From assembly GCA_964200185.2 (NCBI GenBank), contig CAXNAD020000193.1, forward strand, positions 1 through 25,009: a stretch of DNA of 25,009 bases. The letters run 5' to 3'. Shown in pieces: positions 12,201 through 21,200 of this stretch (position 1 is its first letter; every line of letters starts with the position of its first letter). The translations under genes and the position numbers were made by a program. The notes beneath the pieces were generated by a model. It did no database searches. It had not been told where the DNA came from and saw only the letters and a program-made list of their open reading frames with translations. This DNA is from Choristocarpus tenellus KU-1152 (taxonomy: Eukaryota > Phaeophyceae).

Positions 12201-15200
12201 ATCTGGGGTATATCGGATTCCCCTCTCTAGACAAAGATTTATTCCTGCTAGACCACCTGCAAACACAAGCTTTCGGGACCCCATTAACGGGTCTCCTTCA
12301 ATAACCCTCAGTCCAACAGCACTGCCACTCAGGGATAGATTGCCATGCTCACAGCTCAGTTCCAGGCCGATTTCTGGCTCAAACGCCATCATGCCTGTTC
12401 CATCCCCGACCCTGGTTCCCCCACCAGGAGCATGAAACCCTTGAGGAAGGCTTAGGTTTTTTCCAGATGCCACAGTGTCTACATCCTGAATTCTTACCCC
12501 AAGAATATCTACGTGTTTGTCTTCCTCAGTTTGTACTAGGAAGCCAGCCCTCTGTTGGTTTTCTGATAGCACGTTCTTTTGAACCACAAAGGTACCAATA
12601 AGATTGGACACTTCCACCACGGGTGGATCATTTACAGCCGCTACAAAAATAAAAATCTCACGGAGTGTATGTGTGGTATTGCTCAAGGAAGTGATGCTAC
12701 AATCATCGCTATTGCGTCCAATGTATCCAATATCCTTGCTCACATCAGCAACGTCCACCACTATCCTATCCCAACCATGCCAATCCTCGCGTGGTCTGTA
12801 CTCCAGTGTCTTTAATATTGTGTTGATCCTTTCCAGGACTCCGCAGAGAGTCAATGGGTTACGACTTGAGGTACCTTGTGCTTGACCGTTTAACTCCTCA
12901 ATAGCGATCAAAATGTCGCCTGTGTCAGCAGTAATGGTCACCTTTGGAATAAGTCAGGGTGCATGAGAGGGAAGGTGGCGGTTCACACCAGGAAGCAGTG
13001 ATTAGCTTGGACATCAACCCGAGTGACCTTGAAACATTGATTTGCATACATTGACAATATTTAAGGTTAAGACAGAAGCTTGCTGTTGCTCATTCTCCCC
13101 TATTACTTCAAAGCAGTAAATGATATTGCACTTCCTGATTGACTATGTGTCAAGTATTCATACCAATTTGGTATGACAAGGAAAATTCTTGCCTGAAATG
13201 TTGAACCTTCGCTATCAGCGTCCTGTATCCGAAGGCCAGGCCCCCCTCCACTCAGTCCTACATGTGAGAATTCAGTAGGATCCAGCCAATCACTATCTCG
13301 CAAACAATCATAATATTCTAATTTCAGTGATACATCCTCATCAATCCCATGGAGGAAGGCTCCCTCTCCTTGTAGAATTTTTCCACACCAGTATACTACT
13401 GGAGGGTTATCAACTGGAGCGACTAATACACTGAATGACCCCCATCCAGATTGAGGTCCTCCAAAACCTGTAAAGCCATTGTCGTTGACACGAATAATTA
13501 TATCAACACTGCCATGCCAATCCTGACGAGGAGAATAGGATAGGCTTGATAGGACTTGCGATACATGAGCTGAGCTACCGCGAAATGCGAGACTGCTTCC
13601 CTTTGAAGAACCTGTCAATGGAAATGACACCCCACTGGGGTCAGCTAGGCAAAGACTTGCGCCATAGCCCCCATGTTGTAGACGTCTTGATGAAACTTGA
13701 GCACTGCTGCCACTCAGTCCTCTTGATGCTGTCCCAACTGCTCGCAGCATCAGGGGCACCTCAGGGTCATGCAGAAAAGCAACAGTCCAGCGTTGACCAC
13801 CTTCAAGGGAAGTCTGGGATGCCCTAGCCGCTACCACGACTCCAGCTCCAGAGTCTGACGAATGCAATGACGAAAGAGCATTGAGGGCAGCAGATAATTC
13901 TTCGCCAGAACTGTCATGTGCCAGCGGTAAAGTATGAACCTCTCCATAGGAAAGGGAGAAGAAGCCCCCGACTTTGTTATGAAGAGACAGAGCGTCAACG
14001 GAGATACCACCTTCTCCAGATAGGTGCTTATCCCAAACCAACATTACAGGTAAATCTTCTGGTGCTGCAATGAAAGTAATTGACCAAGTCACGGAGTCTT
14101 CATCTATGTAGACAGTTCTTGACACCTTGACATCTGCAGCTGGACCTAGAAGTGACCAGTTAGCTAGTCCTAGCAGTCGACTTTGGACTGACTCCCCTCT
14201 CCTGTGGCCAGGGGTACCACCAAATAGCCATACACCACTCTCCTCTTCAGCAGATCCCACAGCCTCTGGATATATTGGCTTTGTCTGAGCTAGCTGTCGA
14301 CCATAGTCTAAACCAAGCTGGAAATATCCTTTCACCTGTCGGAGTCCAGTTAGTGTCACTGCCACTATCTGGTTGATATGTTCAGCAGAGGACTTGATTT
14401 CCCACAGCTCAGGCACCCCTGTACCTTTCACTTCCTCTACAATTTTTATGGTAGCCCCATTACCATTTAGCCGAGAAGAATTTGCAATTAATAGAGGCAG
14501 ATCCCCCCCATTCAAAGCATTGAAAAATGTCACGAGCCATGTACGTCCTCCATTTGTGTCTGAGAGGACTGGTGTTGACACCTTAACTGCCGAAATTGAT
14601 GGCAGAGCTTCAAGGGCAGTTGCAACTTCTACGCTTGTGGAATCATACCTAATGGGAGTAGTGATAAAGCCTCCTAGGGACAACAAGAACGACCCAGAAA
14701 GCTGGATACCTCGGAGAACATAATCTATTTCGACCCCTGAGCTTGTAGGTCCAGACAGCTCATGGTTGACTACGACAAGTGCTGGGAGTGTGGCTGGGGC
14801 ACCCATGAAAGTAATTCGCCACTCATGACTGCCAAAAAGACCAGGCTGAACATCTCGTTGGCAGAAGACCTTTATCCCAAGTACTTGCATGGCAGTAAGA
14901 GACATAAGCTTGTTCTGAAGGGATTCTCCATCCTCATACCCGGTCCCAAGACCAGAGCGAACATCGTCTTCATTTGGAACTGCATTGTGCCATATTGGAC
15001 CTGTACCTTCCACACCACAGCCATTGCATAGCCCTGAAAAATCCAAGCTGAGGTTAAATTTTCCATGCAGTGACATATTGGAACTACTGCTGCTCCCTGT
15101 TGCAAATGTCCTCACTGTCTGTATTGGATCCCTCTGGGAAGCTGATGTGGTCACATTTTGCACCTCTAGGACGGATTTATGGCTAGCAAGTACCTCTACA

Positions 15201-18200
15201 TTGAGGAAGCCATGTGGAATTTTTCGGACATCCTTATCCTCTACCTTGATCCCAGCTTGTTCTCCTGCTCTCTCCAACAAGCCACCCTCCATCATGCCTA
15301 GCACACTCATCTCTATCTTTACAGTTGGGGGGGTGTTAGTAGTCGTTGCCATTAACGGAATCTCTAGAGAGGCCCCAGCATCACTATTAGAGACTCGGAC
15401 AATGAGAACAGGGGTCAGCGAGGTTAACCCTTGTGGTTCTAAGTAGACAACAACATCGGAGAGCACAGCATTGATAATACTAAGATTACCACGGAAAGCT
15501 GTACCTGCTCTTCCCAGACCCTCATTCGATTCTTGAAACAGAACACCCTCTACTGCATTGGTGAGTGAAATATTTCCCACAGAACCAGTTGTCTCCAGTT
15601 GCACTGTGAGGACCTTACCTTGAGGAAGGTCGCTGTCCTCAACACTAATACCCCGCAGCACCACAGCATTGCTCAGCGGCAACTCCTCTGCATGAGCGTT
15701 GCCTGGCCAATTGATAACCGGAGGGTGTCTGACGCCCAAAGTATTGACTGAAAATTCATAGCGATCAAGCATCCCATCAGGCTTCCCACTCCTCTCTACT
15801 TCTACAACTACAACATCAATATGAGTGCTATTATCGCTAAGGTAAACTAGAGCATCAAGTGCTGTATTGACAGCTGCCAAAGTGCCGCAAAACACTAAAG
15901 TTTTTCTTGGAGTCCCAAACAGCCCGTTAAGGCCCTTGCCTGCAGCAATAACTTCTGCTGGCCACTTTGACCCTGGCAATGGAGATAGACCAGGTGGCAC
16001 TGCCGACAAACCAACTCTTCCAATCATTGCAGAGATGGACACAGTAAAAGATGCCATGGAACGGCGGATAAGAATTGCTGCTGCAACCACAGGATCGAAG
16101 ACAGACAAGCCTCTTAGTCGTGATACTTCACCCTCAACAGCAACAAAGGTATCATTCACCAACAAGATTTGTGGTCGCACCGCAGGGTTCAAAATTGTAA
16201 CCAATGTAGTTGCATGACCTACATCACCATGCTCATCTGTGGCCTCTGCGTGGACAATATCACCACCCTCCCAGCCTTCGCTCTGGGGTTGATACCAGAT
16301 GTGTGAAAGGGTGCGTTTAATGTCCGCCAGAAGTCCTGTAATTGAGACTGATTTGTTCTCCCTATCGTTGACTATAGCAACTGTTGTGGACTCCGAAGAA
16401 AGCATGGGTAAGAGCTCTGCAGTTATGGATCCCCTCTCTGCGTACATTATCACTTTGATTACTACGCTGTCCAGCCCGTCTACATCTTCCACAGTGATGT
16501 TCTGGAGTAGCAATGCTCCTTGACCATCTGTGCGCTGATACGAAATTGGTAGTGAAACTTGTGGGGCATCATTTATAGCTTCAACCTCCACCTGCAGAGA
16601 TCCATTCCCTGAGAGGGGTCCACCTTGGCCAGTGAAGCCTCTGTCATTTACCTCAATCAGTACATGCACCATACCATTGAAGTCCCTTGAGGCTGTGAAT
16701 TGTAATCCCTGTAGGACAACATTGACTTTGTTCAATTCGCCATACAAGGTGAGAATACCTGAATCAGATATGCTCCCCCCTCTTCCTATATTTGCACTCT
16801 TCTCAATAGCTACACTGCTCAAAGAACGCTTGAAAGATAGTTGTCCTGCGGCCAACGGCTTGACCTGAAGGGACACCTGACGAACACATCATAGATCACA
16901 CGAAAAAAATTAATCCTAATGCTTTGGATCGATGGACTGCAATATATTTAACTCAAGGTCCTCATGGCATGTAAATAGCATTATGTATTTAATTGTAGGT
17001 TAACTTGTGGCGCTATTTCTCTTTGTTATCAACGCGCACACAGCTGAAGAGCTGATAGTATTCCGAATGCACTGGAAAAGCATGGACAAGTTTGAGATTG
17101 ATACTCTCTTAATGGTCCTAAGAATTCAGGCGTACCCCAAACTACTAGAAAGCACCAACTCCACCAATGGCATTTCCACCTCTGCTTTGCAACATAAACA
17201 TCAACATTCGGTCAAATCATAGTTTTCAATATCTCTCATGTCAATGACTATTGCCTTCAAGTGCAAGGGTGCTGTCTGGAAGGGAGAACATTGGAGCTGT
17301 CCTTGCAAGGATCATTGCATCACTTAGGGGTATGACCGTTAGGCTCATTGAATATTTTGCTTCAATGCAAGACAAAACCATATGTCAGCGTTTTTATAAC
17401 AGAGCCCTATCTTACCAGAAGAATACTTACACAGCGTTTTTGGGTGCTCTAAAGTAAACTGGGTTACAGACTCTTCCAAATATTTCTTCTCCATGCACAA
17501 TGTCGATGAATCTTTTACCGAAACTAACAGGCCGTTCTTCCTGGGTCATACTTGTTCTGTAATCAGGGTTCTAATGTTCTAGCAAGTACGAATAACTGAG
17601 ACTCCTCTAGCTCGTGCTCTCATTTGATAGGATATATTGGTGTACTCTGCAGTAGAGGTTCAGAGGGGTAATTGTAATCCAGTTGTACAAGTTACTCGGA
17701 TGGTAACTTTATACATGAAGGAAATGCTGTCAGATGGTAGATACTAAACCTTTGCCCACATGAACAGAAGAAAAAGTGGAAGTATTTTAGAAAACTCAAA
17801 AAACGAACTCCTGATCCATTTTCGTGTAGCATGGGAATCATATGTCAACAACACTACGGGCTACTGCCACATCAAATTCAAGCAATCTTTGAGCTCGCTT
17901 AGAAATTTATGTGTACTTCATGGTCAAGATTCCCTACATCTATATCGTTTATGCACACCTTAATCTTGCCGTCTACAAGCTCGTGGGCGTCCGGGTCTGT
18001 CACAAAAACTCCAACAAGGGTCACAGGTCCTGAGTCCTCCTTCATAGATATTGGTACTGCAGGTGAGTAAACTGAAGGTGGGTTGTTGGCAGCAGTCACA
18101 GACACGTACATCTTGCGCTCAGTCTTAGTGTCTTCACTTTGATGGGAAATTTGAACCTGGAAAGGAAGTGGGATGAGTTACTTTCGGCGAGTGCTCAATG

Positions 18201-21200
18201 AAGTACATATTTGAGTTATATTCTCTAAAAAACACAAAAAGTGAAGTACACACTGCCACATGCTTGCAATTCGAAAACATACTCCACTCACATTCACAGT
18301 TGCAACCCCATTGAAAAATGCATTTGCCTTGAACACTGCATATGCCAGAACAAGATTGATATCTCTTTCCAGTCCAGTCACATGGACAGTATGTGTCCCC
18401 TGCCTTAGTACTGAAACATTCTCACCCTCAGCTCCAGGAAATGTTATGCTGCCATCATCAGAAGCAAAGCTCACAGTTGTTGTAGCAGTCTCAGTGACAC
18501 CATGTCCTCTAGGAGCCCTAATACTGACCCCTGTCATCTTAACGGCATGTCCCTCCTCTGTCAAGAAAGCTGCACCGTCCCCCAGTACCAACGCCGATGG
18601 AACGTATGGCAATGAAACAAACACTTCAAGCTCAATAACGGCTCCTTGGCTATCACCAGAATCAGAAATCAAGGCCGTTGTTGTCTTGAGCATTCTGTCT
18701 TCAGAAAATTTTAAAACAACAATGTCAACACCATTGAGATTCTTAGGTGGGGCATATTCAAGAGCGCCAGAAGTCAGTGCAGCCTGAATGTGACTCAACG
18801 TCCCCTTGACAATAAGGGTGCCAACAGATTCCTTCCTAGATACCCACAACCCTGGTAGAAAAGGATTCATGTGAAGCGTTTCATTTCCCGCCACAGACCA
18901 AGCACATAGGGAAAACATGGATTCACTCATGTGTTTGATTGCATCCACATGCTCAAGGACCAATCCTAATAGAGGCAGTCTGCCACCTACTTCCACTTCC
19001 CTTCGAATAATCTGGGCGTTGTCAGCAGGGACGATGCTAATAGAAGGCAGGTCGGGTTGACCAAGAACATGAACAGGCAGGCTTGAGTTTATTACCCAGT
19101 TTCCCGCTCTAGCCAATGCTGACAGCTCTATGACCTCAATGCCAAAGAAATCACTGTCAGGCAAATACAGCCAGTTTCTCAAGATCATTGAGATATTTCT
19201 CAAGGGCCCAATCAACAAGAACAGCCGAGATCCCTCATGCGTAATATTCACACCACTGGGCTCATTTTTCTCAGCTCCGTGCAACTGCAAGGAGCCGTGA
19301 CTACAAGCTATGGTGACTTCCACCCAACTTTTGGGGGAATCTCCTACATCATCGCCAAGCAAGTCCAATCCCCATATTTCCAAGATACCATCTTCTTCAA
19401 TCTTCAAGTCAGTTGCTGGTAGCACCCATTTCATCGCGTTTTGCTCTTGCCCTGGCATGACCAGTCTGTGTTTGACTTCCACAGTAAGATTGGCTACTGT
19501 GTATCTTTCCCCACCTAGACCCCAGTTTCCACTATCTGAGACTTCAATTATGATGTTTTGGAATCCAGGATCAGATTCAATTGCCGCATGGAATTCAAGG
19601 GATGACAACACCTTTCTGGCATTGGCAAGGGAAGAAACAAAGGCCAGATGGTGATGTAGGCCGATTGGTGAGCCCTCTGAGAACACCACCCCTGGCACAC
19701 GCCCATGAATGGTCGTACCAGGAGAAATCGACAAACTGCTGCTAATCGTGCCCGTACTTACATTCACCACAAGGAAACCATCACCAGCTTCGTCTGCATC
19801 AGGATCCTCAATCAAAATGCCAATGAGAGGTAGAGACTCGCCCGTCCAAGCAGACATGGCCACTCCATTCGTGGGCAACACAATTCTAGGTGGGTCATTC
19901 ACAGGCTCGATGATCACTGCAAGTGTTTTCACTGACGCCACAGGTTCAACAACTGCACCTGCTACCCGTCTGTGACTCCTAGCCAATACTGAGATCTCAT
20001 CGGACCCCCAAAGATCGGGATGAGGGCGATAGGCAAGGGACTGCAGCGCAAGATTTACATGGTGCAGATTTCCTGATAGTGATAGGCCCATTCCATGGTC
20101 GCGAACACCTACCCTTCCTTCATCCCATGCATCTCCCAATGACAATATGCCATAGGCAGCAGAGAGCTCCAATGTAACCGCACTTTCCTGCCCAAGGTCA
20201 ATTTCGGATAACTCTATAGTGTCAATCCAGAGCACTCCATCCTCAAAAACATGCAGAGGTCCAGGTAGGACGGCAAGTGCACCAACCAGGCCAATCACTG
20301 GTGGTATGCTTTCTGCTTCCAAAATTACATTAACAGTCCAAGCTGACGAAAGTCCGCCATCGTCTGCCACAGTGATATTTATCGTATCATTTCCAGAAAA
20401 ATGATGTGGCGGCCCAGAGTATGAGAGTTTCGCCAGGACTGATGCAACTGCATCTAGCGACCCAGAGGCTGCAACACTCTGGTATCCCTTCTCATCATAC
20501 TGCAATAAATGGAATTCAATAGTGTTTGCAAAACACAAGCAATAGTTAGTACAAGTAAACTCAAGTTCCGCTCCGTTGGGGGTAGAGAAACATATGAATC
20601 CATTCCTACTATCAAATGTTTCACTGGATGAACAAAATGTGTTACCCTGCAAGAATATTTATAGTACGTACATAGTCCCCCACAACAACCCTGAAATATA
20701 CCAGGTCAAAGAGGTCCATCAAGATCACCCTGGTGAAGTGATGCACCCTGTACACTTCCACTAACTTCATTAAACTCCATATATTCTTAGCAATGCGCTC
20801 TATGCATGAAGGAGGAAAACAAAATATGAAGATAATAGTTCAATTTACAAGGGAAGAGAGGTAGAACACCAAGTTTGAATGTTTGAACCCCCTTCTTGAC
20901 GGAACTGTAGTGCTGATCCACAAGATTAGATCAGAATGCTCATTTCACAGGAGTGCCGCATGTTACATATAAAAGATCAAATACAATGCTTTGCAATGCT
21001 AACTATAAAAACAATTACATGGCGTGTAAGGACAAACCATTTTGATGCCTTGAAGGAGAAGACGCTGTGGGTGGGGGAGATGGACTAGCCCATGCCTTGC
21101 CGAAATATTCATGGTGACTATACCCTCTCCGTTGTCATCAGACGTTCTTATGCCCGCAATAGTCATAATCGCTGAGCCTCTTCCTCGCAAAATTCGCGGA

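Noticed and set aside
14985-15446. Plus-strand open frame of 153 codons
   Set aside because: Antisense to the long exon 16876..13193, with no recognisable content.
17007-17457. Two plus-strand open frames in the 1.1-kb intron
   Set aside because: No conserved motif. The flanking exons join perfectly without them.
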